This document shows positions 11,734 to 21,834 of a stretch of 64,000 nt of DNA, one piece after another. Position numbers and translations under genes: made by a program. The notes under the pieces were generated by a model that did not search any database, was not told where the DNA came from, and worked only from the letters and a program-made list of their open reading frames with translations. Location: contig NW_005179179.1 in assembly GCF_000350225.1 (NCBI RefSeq), positions 342,609 through 406,608 of the forward strand, given 5' to 3'. Position 1 is the first letter of the stretch. Each line of letters starts with the position of its first letter. The stretch comes from Chondrus crispus (lineage: Eukaryota > Rhodophyta > Florideophyceae > Gigartinales > Gigartinaceae).

Positions 11734-12782
11734 GCATCACATGCTGCAACTTGTCAGAGTTTGGCGGCAGTTTCGAGACACCTGTCCTTGCCATTGCGCA
11801 CAAATGATGCGCAAAGGTGTTCACTAACTTGCCGCTTTTCTGCAATGAAACGTACGAATGCATTGCAGAATTCTGTTTTGGTTTACACCTGGAATACGTA
11901 TTGCAGAATTTTTGAAAAATCTTTGCAGAATTCTGTTAGATTAAACCCACTATCGTTCTAACTCAGCGTAAGGAGCGCGGTCGTGCTCGAGTTACTTATA
12001 GGTCCAGGTAAGCTTGCCGTCCGTGGGGGCGGTGAGCTTACAGCCCATGTCGTGTAAGCACGCGCTCATAGACCTAGTTCGCGATTACGCCGTACAGCAT
12101 TCTATAAGCGCGTGCGACGATCCCTGTGCCGTTCAGTGACCTTCGCTTTTGAGCTGTACGGGCCATGTTCACTGTAGTGTACACGGCTAAAATCCTAAAA
12201 ATTGAGTTTGATTTTATTCCTTTTGCCGCGCCAGGCCAAGGTTTGTGTGTGAGGTGAAATACCTGTGCGTGAGATGAACAAATATGCGGTAAAAGTAGGC
12301 AGGTGAGGGAGAAAGGGCGCCAAAGTGCCCCCTCGAAAACCTCACGGTGTACACTAAAGTGTACACAGCGGCTAAAATCGACATCCCCAAAATTGGCCGA
12401 TGTTCACCGAGTGCATTCAAGAATTGCCATTACTGCCAAATCAACCGATTATAAAACATGCGAGCCATTGAGATAATTCACATTATGACAAAATTTGACG
12501 GAGCATTCTCCAAATCTGCCGTGGGCTCGCACCCCTCGACAGACCGCCAGAGCTTGCAGACTGTCAACATCGCGTGAAAATATCAAAATGTCAGCAATGT
12601 GTAGATTTCGACAGATGGTTTTCACAGATTCGTGCTGATTTAGTTACAGACTGCGCCCCATATACCCTTCCTGGCTGGTGAAATTTCAGAAATGGTATAA
12701 TTTTGGAAAAGTGCGCCATTCATGGATACCACCCCGCCGACCTCAGAGACATTCCTCCCATCCATTTTGATCCCCTCAATTC
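11734..12782. other. Non-coding, small repeats
   Basis: No credible gene. The word TTGCAGAATT occurs three times between about 11863 and 11940, twice followed by CTGTT. At 12347-12366 the 8-bp palindrome GTGTACAC occurs twice, separated by TAAA; a related GTGTACAC-GGCTAAAATC string lies near 12178. These may be subterminal or terminal sequence of flanking elements. Confidence 0.4.
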
Positions 12783-14890
12783 ATGACCCTAGTCAGTAGG
12801 GACACTGCCCGATCCATCTTATTCCCTACCGACGCTTACTCTTCATTTGCCTCCGACATCCAACTGTCAATGCCGAGACAAGCACGCATCGATAACCAGA
12901 GAAGAGATCGTGATCATCTTCGCCAAAAAGCTCGTCAACATGCTGTGCACATGCTTCAAACAACATCGATGAACCCGAAAAACCTCTTGACCAAAACAGT
13001 GTTTTGTAAATCGATGGTGTACATGCTAAAAAAGTGTTGAAGACAAATATGAAAGAAATATATGCCAGCGTTTGAGTCCCAAGCGGTGCCACCTGGACGT
13101 CCCCGGGTACTTACTGATGAGGAGGAGAATATTATTCCGATCGCATAATGTGCGCAGCAAGGAGAGGGGTTGCAATGACAGCAGAGAACTTGAAATGCAC
13201 GACCTTGCGCGTAGTTGCGAAAGGCTGGGAAGGTGTTCCTGAGGGGTATCCCAGTGATGATGTGATCAGGAGTTTCAGGGCACCGCACCGCGAGCTCACC
13301 TACCGCAAGAGTGAAAACAAAGAGGCGGGTAAGATACGCGGGGAAACGTACGAACATGTCAAGACATATGTCGACGTCTTTTTGAGGGTCGACAGACAGT
13401 GTCCGGGTATGCTGCAAGATCCCGAACGTTTTTGGAATATGGACAAAACGTCCGTGGACGTAGCATTTGGAGCGCGAGAGAAGTCTTTTACGACATCAGG
13501 AAGCCATTCCGGTAGATATAATGCAGTTAAGCAGGGCACTAATAGTAAGCACATAACAGCCGTTATTGCAGTGTTGGCATCTGGGCTGATTGCACCTCAT
13601 TTTTTATTGTGGAGGGCAAAAATGTGATGACTAGATTGTTCAAACCATTCGAAAAGAAGGAACTGGATTTGACAGGAACGACATTGCACGCCTTATATTA
13701 TGTTAGTTGGTTTCCTGCCGACGGCTACGTCGTATGCTCCGAAAATGGTTCGATGCAGAGGCACATAATGCCATTATTTGTCGAGCACCTGAACAGTTTT
13801 GTAAGGGGACATGTGCCTCGGTCAAAGCAGTATTTCCTTTGTCTCGATGGGCAAAGGAGTAGAGTGGCTGCATGCTTGCATTGACAAAAAATGTCAAGCT
13901 ATTCAGAGTCCGGCCAATACGACGCAAGAGCTGCAACCGTGTGACCGTGATGTTAGTTCTTGTTTCAACAAAACTGTGAGAAAGACGAGGGATAGGCTTT
14001 GTAGAATGGTCTCCTCTGAAGTATGCTCGGTCAGAGCGAAGCTGATGTGTGCAGTCCGAGGGCTTCAGGCAATTAAAGTGCAGAATATCAAAGACTCTTT
14101 CACAAAAACTGCCTTATGGCCTATGCAATTAAATTTCGCAAATCGATTCCGTACTACAAGTGATTCGTACAAAGATCATTCTGTGGCTTTTAAAGAAACG
14201 AAAGATCAGGGTGTCGTTCCTTTAAGAACGCTTCAAAGAAGAAACGATGAAAGTACGGCTCGGGAAATATGGAATGTTATGACAAAACATATTGGACCAT
14301 CACGAAAACTACAAGAAGTGCAGATAATTTTAAAGCGCTCACAGACCGTCAATGACATGCTTATGGGCGTCAGGAATGGGCAGGGGAGTCGGAGGAGCTC
14401 TGTAGGTAGTTTAGAGGCATAGGGAGGAATGCAGAGGAGAAGAGGTTGTTACGATAACAGTGGAGAGCATAACTCTTCGAGTTGCAAAAGGGGCGGCGTG
14501 TTAAGCGCTGGTACGCCTGCTACTTATCTCGCCCATGGCGAGACACTCGCACATCTTGAAAAAAAGATCAAGGAAGGACATGATACGCAAAATGGGAAAC
14601 AAAGGATTGCACGGGAAAGGAAAAACGCGAACAACAGGCCGCCGAGCGCTCTGCAAAGCGCGTAGAATGTGAAAAGAGAAATTTGGGACGCCAGAGGACT
14701 GCGCAAGGCAGAAGGGATAAGACGGAGCAGCATTCGAAAAAGAGGAAGACGGCAGAAGCGGAGGACAACAAAGAAAATGCTGTTCAACACAGCTCTTTTG
14801 TTACGCAGGGACGTCCTGGTGATGTGCGATGTACTCTTTCAACGTTGTCGGATGCTGCGGTTGCACAGAGAACAGACAGCAGCAGCCAGT
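12783..14890 (+). pseudogene. pogo/Fot-like DDE transposase, copy B
   Basis: The N-terminal part (12783-13040) is basic. At about 13061 a frame gives GRPRVLTDEEENII, the CENP-B-type hinge. The main frame (13148-13627) holds the first catalytic Asp in FWNMDKTSVD. A shift leads to 13609-13884 with the second Asp in FLCLDGQRSR. A compensating shift returns to the original frame (to 14422) with NTTQELQPCDRDV, which carries the third Asp. After a TAG the same frame continues (14429-14665) into a basic coiled tail like those of the other two pogo-like copies. All three catalytic Asp codons survive here, but two shifts and several stops break the gene. Confidence 0.8.
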
Positions 14891-15216
14891 AGACCGTCAT
14901 AAAGCGAATTGGAATCGGAAAAAGAGTTTCATTCTTGGACCAGGTTTCGGTAAAAGTGGCTTTTGGTGATTGGTGGTAATGTGGGATTGGACTTGAAGTG
15001 GAACGAATATTCCAATATGACGAACACCGCCCTGAAGTAAATATCCCTGAAAATGCCATTGGGCTGATTGCTTTAATTTTTGTTGGACAAGAAGTCAGAT
15101 ATGATGGGATGGAAGAAAATGGTTTATAGTAGCACCAGCCGGGAAGGGTAGCTCGAAAATGGGGTGTACGTCTATGAGAGCAAGGCGTCATGAAGTTTTA
15201 GAAGAATTAGAAGCTC
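14891..15216. other. Non-coding spacer
   Basis: Nothing recognisable; it separates the second pogo-like pseudogene from a Harbinger-like fragment. Confidence 0.35.
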
Positions 15217-15540
15217 ATGATGGGGGCTTCCAGCGCCGCCGCCGTATTTGCTGCCGTGGCGGCGGCAAAATACGTCGTGCGACGACGGAACATCCACAAA
15301 AGGCGGCGGGTGGGGAGGGCACACGCCAATGCTTGCTACAGTCGAATTGGTCTACTCCACCCTCGACAAGAAAGTTCGCAGACTCCTTTGCGTGTCGTAT
15401 TGGGGCAGGGAGACGATGAATCATTCCGGATCAGCACTAATTTCACTCGTTCTGTCTCTCATGACAAATTTCTACTCTGCATTTCATCACGAAAGCGAAT
15501 TATATATTTGAGGTGGTCCATTCCGGCGAGGTCCCAGGAC
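15217..15540 (+). pseudogene. Possible N-terminal fragment of a Harbinger-like nuclease
   Basis: Overlapping frames give an Ala-rich start (MGASSAAAVFAAVAAAK), then VVRRRNIHKRRR, and after a shift LLDKKVRRLLC and a serine/phenylalanine-rich segment. The pattern of a basic RRR block followed by residues like FR(N/I)STNFTRS resembles the N-terminus of HARBI1-type nucleases. The similarity stops exactly at the left end of the piggyBac-like element, so this may be a gene cut by that insertion. Only a weak match by eye. Confidence 0.35.
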
Positions 15541-15577
15541 TAGTGTCCAGACGACCGGCAATTTGCCTCATATGAGG
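15541..15577 (+). repeat. Left inverted repeat of the piggyBac-like element
   Basis: Starts TAGTGTCCAG and contains CCTCATATGAGG at 15566-15577. Its partner is 19362-19394 in inverse orientation; the outer seven bases and the inner twelve match exactly. Confidence 0.65.
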
Positions 15578-15713
15578 AAAAATACTCTACAGTAAAATTT
15601 AAACAAAAATCATGATTTTCGCAACTTTAGAACAAAAGGAGCACAATTTTTACCAAGTAGAACTTTGAACGACTTTATATACAACAGTAAACAGCTAGTT
15701 AGTAACTGAAAAG

Positions 15714-15780
15714 CCAGCTCAGTGGTCTGCACTGATCGCTGAGTCCAAGAAGTCGAGGTTCAACTCCTCGCTGAGCACTT
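15714..15780 (+). other. tRNA-related sequence with A-box and B-box (SINE-like)
   Basis: A perfect B-box GGTTCAACTCC lies at 15757-15767 inside a complete T-arm (CGAGG stem, seven-base loop, CCTCG). An A-box-like AGCTCAGTGG lies at 15716-15725, about 30 bases upstream, the spacing of a tRNA. The acceptor ends (GAAAAGC and CTGAGCA) do not pair and the D-stem is poor, so it is not a functional tRNA. A tRNA-derived SINE head or a pol III pseudopromoter is the best reading. Confidence 0.4.
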
Positions 15781-16044
15781 ATAGTGGTCGAAAAATCCCA
15801 TCGGGGATCTCGATGGTTCTTGTTTTTGAACTGCAGCCCAGGACGCTTTACAGCCCCCACTCGAACATGAGATTGACTACGGTGAAATCCCATAAAGGGA
15901 CATTCCAAAATGGCTGCAGGTCTTCCAAGCAAGTCTTTAGACTCAGGATGGAATCATAGGGGCAAAGGGAGTTTTTTATCTCTTTTTGCTCTATTTTGCT
16001 CAAATCCTGACCAATTTAGTCGGTTTTAAAGGCTAAGAGCAGCT

Positions 16045-19000
16045 TTAGAAGTAATAGTACTTACCTTTGTAAGTAAGATCGTGACGTTCGTCGACGTGTT
16101 TCTTAAAGCAGTCACGTCAGGTCTGGTGGTGCCATAGATGTACTTCTTTGTCAAAGTAGAACTTGCAAGCAGAGAAAATAAACTTCGATTTACTTGTACA
16201 TTTGGTAGTGGAATAGCACTGTGTTGGAAGCAATTTTAGTCCGGGATCGGGGGGCTGACGTGTGAATATTTGCACAGTTTTTATTTTAATTATTTAATTT
16301 TATTTAGTTAATTAGTTGGCATTAATTTTGCTGACATTAGATTAGATCTGGGATTTAGCGCCGGGAGCTACTGTAGTGGCTCCGGCGGGGCGATATATAC
16401 CTTAGCCCTCTGACCACCAAGTCAGTAAAGACAACCCGAGTTGCCGGAGTTAGATCTCACCTTCGTCGAAGACCGCTTCCGTTCACGCGACGCGCTTCAC
16501 TTCTACGCTGCTAACGACATCCTCTATTGCTCGGGGTCCCATTCCTTTTCCTTATCCTTTACCATTCCTATTTTTATCTCTATTCCTTATCCATTTCTAT
16601 TTCTGCCTCTATCCTTTTCTGTCTGTTGGTGCCATCGGCATTGGTTGCGACCGATCCGGTGTAGGTGTTTTAGCCATCGGACAACACGTTGTGTAGCGCT
16701 GCTACTGTTTCAAGTTCCGTAGGAAGGCTGTTGTAACAACGCCTCCCTCGAAGGTCTTACTGTATAAGACAGAGTTGGTACCGCCTACCGCGATCGCGAT
16801 CGCGCTGGTGAGGGTGTTTTTAGCCATCGGGCAACACGTCGGTAGTAGCGTTGCTACACGGTGACAATCCCGTCGGATAGTGCTGAACAAGCCCCCGTCG
16901 AAGACCTTGAATTATACGCAAGGTGCTTAAGACGCTCGTCGAGCATTGGCCTTACAACCCAGCGAACCGCAGTTACATTCTCGTAGACAAGCTCAACTCG
17001 CACTCGTCGAGCACTCAAGTCTTCACAAGTCTCTACCACCATTATCCCCCCGGGCCGGGTATCTTTCCTGAACCCCCCGTCGGAGTCGAGCTACCGTGGG
17101 CCGCAAGCCCACACAAGGGGAAAGGGAGTCTCGAACGCTCCGTAGCGCGTGCCATCGGCAGTGGTTGTTTCTGTTGCTGTTTTTCTTCTTTTTGTTTGAC
17201 TGTCGGACTGTGATCGCGGCTTGCCAGGCACATTGCACTACACCTTTGCAAGTATTGCATCTAGATTTATGTAGAGCACTAAGTTCCTCTCCAGAAGCAT
17301 TTTTGCGATTGCGAGTCGTTGGAGTCAAGTGCGTACCAATTCCACTTCCAAAGCCTATATCCTCGTCTTCAACAGCATTGTCTGATTCTCGCTGGCGTAA
17401 TGATATACGATCATACTTGTTGTCAATTAACTGGTCAGCGAACTCACAGGAGAACTGATTGGGAGACATCTTGAAACCATCTCCTTTTGCACCTGCATAC
17501 AGCTTTCAAGCATCTACCATGCAAATGGCCAATAGGGAAGTGTTGACACGCATAGGCCACTCCTTCACCTCAAACTTTTTTTTCAGTCCGAGATCATCTT
17601 GACGGGATCTGTTGTGGCGGTCTATCTGGGAGCAAGTTCCATAATACTGCTCGCAGACTGAGGGAATACGGATTGATAATTCTTCCTTTCTTGTCATACC
17701 ATGTCGTATGCGCCATCTCTCGCGATATAGGGGAGTTCCGCTATTGGTTGTTCCAACAGAACTAATAAAGTATCTTCATTCTCCGTCGACCCACATCACG
17801 GCCATGAGGTGAGGTCCAGTTACCGACTTGGAAACTAGTGTGACGTGTTCTTCTTTTTCCGCAATCTTCAAATGAGATAGATATTTCGTAGGATATTTCT
17901 TGGTAGATGTCTTCACAACGCCTGTGAATCTTAGACCTTTCTCATAAAGTGATTCAGCGGTGTGCACAGATGCAAAGTACGAATCTGCACAGACAGCACG
18001 ATTAGTGTGAAACCAAGGCTGCACCAATCTCAAGGTCACGGCAGTTCCGTGAAAGTCCTCACTTTCTAAATCCTTCAAAGCAGTGTCTTCGGCTGAGACG
18101 ACGTTCTCAATTCTTATTATGATTCCACTTTTTCCGCATGCAGCGGTCTTTAATTCATATCCATGCTCTGTTTTCCGGTCCATAGCAACATAATGAGGAA
18201 GTCCAGTTCCTATCCAATCTCCTTGTAGTCCATACCAACGCGACATACTTTCATCAACACAGATGTTTTGAGACGGAATCACATGGGATGCTCGATGATC
18301 ACTGATTGCGACAACAAAGTCTCTGATCATACCCCACCTGTCACTCGAGTCAGCTGGAAAGCTGAACGTGACATTCTGACGAAGCTCTTCGAATCTTGTG
18401 CGGGAGATTATGTTTCCGAATTGCGGTTTCGGGAGATCTTTGCTGGATCCTTGGGAGCTCCAAAGAGATCTCCTACTGTCGAATTCAATACGAGTCATAA
18501 GGAGTAACACCCCGAAAACTTCAAAATTTCACCTCTAGTAGTCAGGCGAGGTCCTCTGGATTGCATTGCATCATTGGTGTAGGAAACCATTAACCCTAGG
18601 TGTTCCTGTGGGAACATCCACATGCAGTATTCCATGGGATTCATTCGGTATGGACCGTGACCACGGGATATAATTTCATGAATGGGAATCACCTTCCATC
18701 TTCTCGGCGGTGTCATACCATTTAATTGCATCGTGATCTCCTCACGATTGCAGGCCCGGCCGTGGACATTCACTAACCCATCTTGCGAATCGATTTCGTC
18801 ACTCTCAGAGATCCTCGTACTCGGGCTGAGTGCTCCTTCCAGTGGTGTCACGCGGTCATCTGTAGGGTCAGGTTGCACGAAATCTTCCGTTTCTTGGTGG
18901 ATTTGATCTTCAGGGCCATCTTCAATCAGGTCTATCACCTCACCAGCTTTGATGTTTGCTATGCGATGCGTGATTTCCTTGAGGCCATCTGATAATTCCC

Positions 19001-19193
19001 AATTAGCCTTGACGGAAGTTACACGGCTACCCTTGATTCTGTCAGTTTTCATGCCAATGACAGTTCCCACCACCAATTTGATCTTCCAGGCAGCTCCATA
19101 CATGCGACGAAATTTTCTCTGGGATGTTAGCAGTCTTGCACGAGTGTGGACGCGGTTACTTGCAATAATTCGAGGATCATTGACGCTCATCAT
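16045..19193 (-). pseudogene. piggyBac-type transposase, split by an LTR
   Basis: Read leftward from 19193: an N-terminal region (to 18495) with an acidic linker, then a one-base deletion near 18515 shifts the frame. The DDD core follows: ICVDESMSRWYG (first Asp), CADSYFASVHTAE (second Asp), and AVMWVDGE directly before a TGA at 17778-17776 (third Asp). The same frame continues past the stop with RYFISS and on to 17506. The C-terminal Cys-rich domain begins with KSRCNTCKG near 17250 and is cut by the LTR. Beyond it, at 16219-16045, the frame resumes with KCTSKSKFIFSAC and RDCFKKHVDERHD, the rest of the cross-brace zinc finger, ending in TAA. Family assignment is strong. Confidence 0.85.
16220..17242 (+). 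mobile_element. Old solo LTR related to the chromovirus LTRs
   Basis: About 1.0 kb, starting TGTGTTGG and ending ATTGCACTACA. It shares with the 20.6-kb and 34-kb LTRs the AT-rich GTTAATTAGTTGGCATT block, the GGCTCCGGCGGGGCGATATATACC promoter-like region split here as TATATA at about 16392, the AACCCGAGTTGCCGGAGTT block, and the duplicated TGTTGGTNCC unit. Divergence is clearly higher than between the two full LTRs. The first base pairs after TG differ from the family and no clear 5-bp target duplication is visible, so the 5' end may be truncated or recombined. It interrupts the piggyBac transposase. Confidence 0.8.
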
Positions 19194-19361
19194 TTTGAAG
19201 AAAATTAGGGAAGAAGTGGACGAAAGCGGAGTATGGAGGACTGGGATACGGAATTGAATTTTTCTGGTTTTCCAACGTTTAGTACTGTAGTTGTTCTCTT
19301 TTCACGACAGTAGCCATAAATTTTACAATTTTTGAATTGCAAAATCCCGCCTAAAAACTGG

Positions 19362-19394
19362 CCTCATATGAGGTCATTTGTCACCTAGACACTA
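19362..19394 (-). repeat. Right inverted repeat of the piggyBac-like element
   Basis: Contains CCTCATATGAGG at 19362-19373 and ends GACACTA at 19394, mirroring the left end at 15541-15577. Confidence 0.65.
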
Positions 19395-19439
19395 CAGGCC
19401 GTCGTGCGTATATGCGAAGTGTTGATCTTCTTGATCTTT

Positions 19440-20417
19440 GTTTATGGTACGAATATTCAACAATCCTGCACGCTGGCAATCGCCGTGTCATTTATGCTCA
19501 GTAGCAAAGGAAACCCCCCAGTGCGAGAAACTAAAATGTTGTATTTGCTTTGCGAAAGCTGTTTAGCGCTATGAATGCAATAAGTATCTAAAAACTCGTG
19601 GCCGCGTTTATACATTCTTTCCCGTGTTCGGCATGAATTAGTCTTCGATCTCAGACTGGCGTCATTATATCCTCACTGTCTTCGAAATTGTAGTGAGGGT
19701 CAAAAGCTCAGCCTGTTTGCCATTAGCTTGCCTACGTCTGCCGAGATGGAGGAATCATCGTAATTGTTACAAAAGAATCGGCCCAAAGGACGTTTACTTC
19801 CAGGCGTTTTTGGCTTCACTGATGGCGCTCGGATGCTGAACGTGGAGTTTACAGATTCAGGTATGCAAAACGCGTACTATGAGGGTTACACGCAGTCGGT
19901 TGAGGTTACGAATCTCTTTGTTTGGAATTTTGCTGGTGAACTGATTCACGCCGCCATCAACTTTCCCGGATCGTGGCATGATTCTCCCCCTCCCAGTACA
20001 TCGGGTCTTTAATGGCCGATGTTGAGTGATGAGCATGCGGCCCCCGCATACGTACTACGTATCCAAATTATTATCCCCTAGTACTTCTAGTAATGATTTC
20101 TAAATAAATACAGAATGACGAATGGAAAAGTCTTCTGTTCGAGGAAAACGGATGAGATGTGGGATGTATGGCAGGGTGAAGATCTCGCTGCTATTGATCT
20201 GATCATGCAGTGGGCGATGCCGAGTGAGCGCTAGTCTGCAGAATGGAGAGTCCGTGCACTGAAGGGCCCCTTCGGACGTCTCACAGATCCCTTACCTGCA
20301 GATGCATACAAAAGAAGCCGCATTATTCGCTTGTGTTGTGACTTGTTGAAGACGAGAACGCGAACGGTTGGTCGCATTCATATTCGTACAACGTATGGCA
20401 GAACCTATCCGCTTTAA
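19440..20417 (+). pseudogene. PIF/Harbinger (DDE_Tnp_4) transposase, copy B
   Basis: The core frame (19764-20012) reads GVFGFTDGARMLNVEF, MQNAYYEGYTQSVEVTNLFVW and AAINFPGSWHDS, a classic DDE_4 block with Asp residues in FTDG and WHDS. A shift follows. The C-terminal part lies in 20110-20417 with QWAMPSER, EWRVRALKGPFGRL, and RTRTVGRIHIRTTYG ending in TAA at 20415-20417. Upstream, weak similarity (FFPVFGMN, ISDWRHYILTV) extends to about 19600; the true start is uncertain. A minus-strand DUF6818/Myb-like gene stood immediately downstream before the chromovirus inserted between its last codons. Confidence 0.8.
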
Positions 20418-20600
20418 TATAGACGGGTCGTGGTAGACGATGAATAGTGCGTGCGGCGTGGAAGGGAGGATGGATTTGGAGGAGGGCGACGGAGAGGAGG
20501 AGGGGATTTTGGAGGGGGAGAGGGTTTTCGGGGAGGAGAGATGGAAGCAGAGAGTGCCAGGAACGTGGTAAAAAGCTAAGAAGTACCCATTTCAATTGTT

Positions 20601-20605
20601 TTTAT
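20601..20605 (+). repeat. Target-site duplication TTTAT, left copy
   Basis: TTTAT directly precedes the 5' LTR and is repeated at 35021-35025 directly after the 3' LTR. Five bases is normal for Ty3/gypsy elements. Confidence 0.9.
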
Positions 20606-20825
20606 TGTAGTGCAATACGCACCTGGAAAGGGGGGTGAAAAGAAAGGAAAACATTTGGATATGAAAAGTAGTCCGGGTTTGGGGGACACACGTGTGAATA
20701 ATTGCACAGTTTTAATTTTTAATTATTTTATTTTATTTAGTTAATTAGTTGGCATTAATTTTGCTGACACTAGAGTAGATCTAGGATCTAGCGCCGCGAG
20801 CTACTGTACTGGCTCCGGCGGGGCG

Positions 20826-20832
20826 ATATATA
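20826..20832 (+). promoter_or_regulatory. TATA box in the 5' LTR
   Basis: ATATATA follows a GC-rich GGCTCCGGCGGGGCG stretch, and a conserved AGTCAGTAAAGGTAACCC lies about 30 bases downstream. The same arrangement is at 34191-34197 in the 3' LTR and in the old solo LTR. Likely pol II promoter of the element; the transcription start is not determined. Confidence 0.6.
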
Positions 20833-21035
20833 CCTTAGCCCTCTGACGACCAAGTCAGTAAAGGTAACCCGAGTTGCCGGAGTTGAATGTCGCCTTGGTC
20901 GAAGTCCGTCTCTATCAAGACGCTCCCTTTTACCTAAGCCTACGGCATCCTCTATCGCTGGGGGTTCCCTTTTCTCTTTCCTTTATTTCCCTATCCTTTT
21001 CTATCTCTAATTCTACCTATTTTTCCCTTATCTTG

Positions 21036-21345
21036 TGTTGGTGCCATCGGCCTCGGTTGCGACCGAACCGGTGTAGGTGTTTCGAGCCATCGGGCGACAC
21101 AGTTGACGTAGCACTGCTACTGTGACCCATTTTCCGACGGAGACCGTTGCAACGACGTCTCCCTCGAAGGGCTCCGTCGTATTACGAGCCAGTGTTGGTA
21201 CCATCGGTATCGGTTGCGACCGAACCGGTGTAGGTGTTTCGAGCCATCGGGCGGCACGGTTGACGTAGCGCTGCTACTTTCATTTCATCCCGTCGAGCTA
21301 CGTTGCGACGCCCCCGTCGAAGGCCTTTTCGCGTTACAAGGTGTC
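21036..21345 (+). repeat. Tandem duplication inside the LTR
   Basis: Two diverged units of about 155 bp start at TGTTGGT (21036 and 21193). Each contains GGTTGCGACCGAACCGG, GTAGGTGTTTCGAGCCATCGG and a CTGCTAC run. The same duplication exists in the 3' LTR and in the old solo LTR at 16625-16860, so it predates the split of these copies. Confidence 0.8.
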
Positions 21346-21656
21346 GTAGAAGCTCAACGAGCATTGGCCTTACAACCCAGTGGAACTGGGGTACCTACGT
21401 ACGCGCCCCACTCCACACTCGTCGGGCAGATCTCTTCGCAAGTCTCTACCACACCGATCCCGGGCCGGGCTATTTCTCTGTGCCCCCCCGCATCAGGGAT
21501 CCGAGCTACTACCAGTCGCAAGCTCGTTTAAACGGAGAAGGGAGAGTCGAACACTCCGTAGCGCTGTGCCGTCGGCAGTTCTTCTTTTTGTTGCTGTTGT
21601 TGTTTTTGCTGGACCATCGGACCGCGGTCTCTGCCCGACAGGCGCATTGCACTACA

Positions 21657-21834
21657 AAAGTAGTCTCCCGACCTAGAAGTTTTGTTTACTGTTCAGGAGA
21701 CCCGACCTAGAATTTTTGTCGACGACAGTCTCGGTCTGGAGACACACTACAAAAGTGGTCTGGGTAACGGACTCTTTTTTTTATTTTCTTTTTGTTTGTA
21801 CCTTTTTTGCTGCGTAGGTCCGCTCGTACGCGCG
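21657..21834 (+). other. Chromovirus leader with short direct repeats
   Basis: CCCGACCTAGAA occurs at about 21668 and 21701. ACTACAAAAGTRGTCT occurs at the LTR end (21651) and again about 97 bases later. No tRNA-complementary primer site starting TGG is present directly after the LTR, where it would be expected; a TGGTCTGGGTAACGG string lies about 95 bases in. Confidence 0.5.

Larger units (their letters stand above)
15541..19394 (-). mobile_element. piggyBac-like DNA transposon with an inserted LTR
   Basis: The left end (15541-15577) and right end (19362-19394) are imperfect inverted repeats. Each begins TAGTGTC and carries the 12-bp palindrome CCTCATATGAGG about 20 bases inward. They bracket a minus-strand piggyBac-type transposase. 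The usual TTAA target duplication is not present at these ends, so the true termini may be slightly different or mutated. A 1.0-kb old LTR (16220-17242) sits inside. Without it the element would be about 2.8 kb, a normal size for the group. Confidence 0.7.
20606..21656 (+). repeat. 5' LTR of the chromovirus
   Basis: 1051 bp, near-identical to 33971-35020. Contains an AT-rich U3 block, a TATATA box at 20826-20832, a tandemly duplicated unit of about 157 bp from 21036 and a pyrimidine-rich block near 20990. The 11-bp terminal inverted repeat is exact. Confidence 0.95.

Noticed and set aside
15701..15780. Functional tRNA gene
   Set aside because: The T-arm is good but acceptor and D-stem do not pair and no clear anticodon arm forms.
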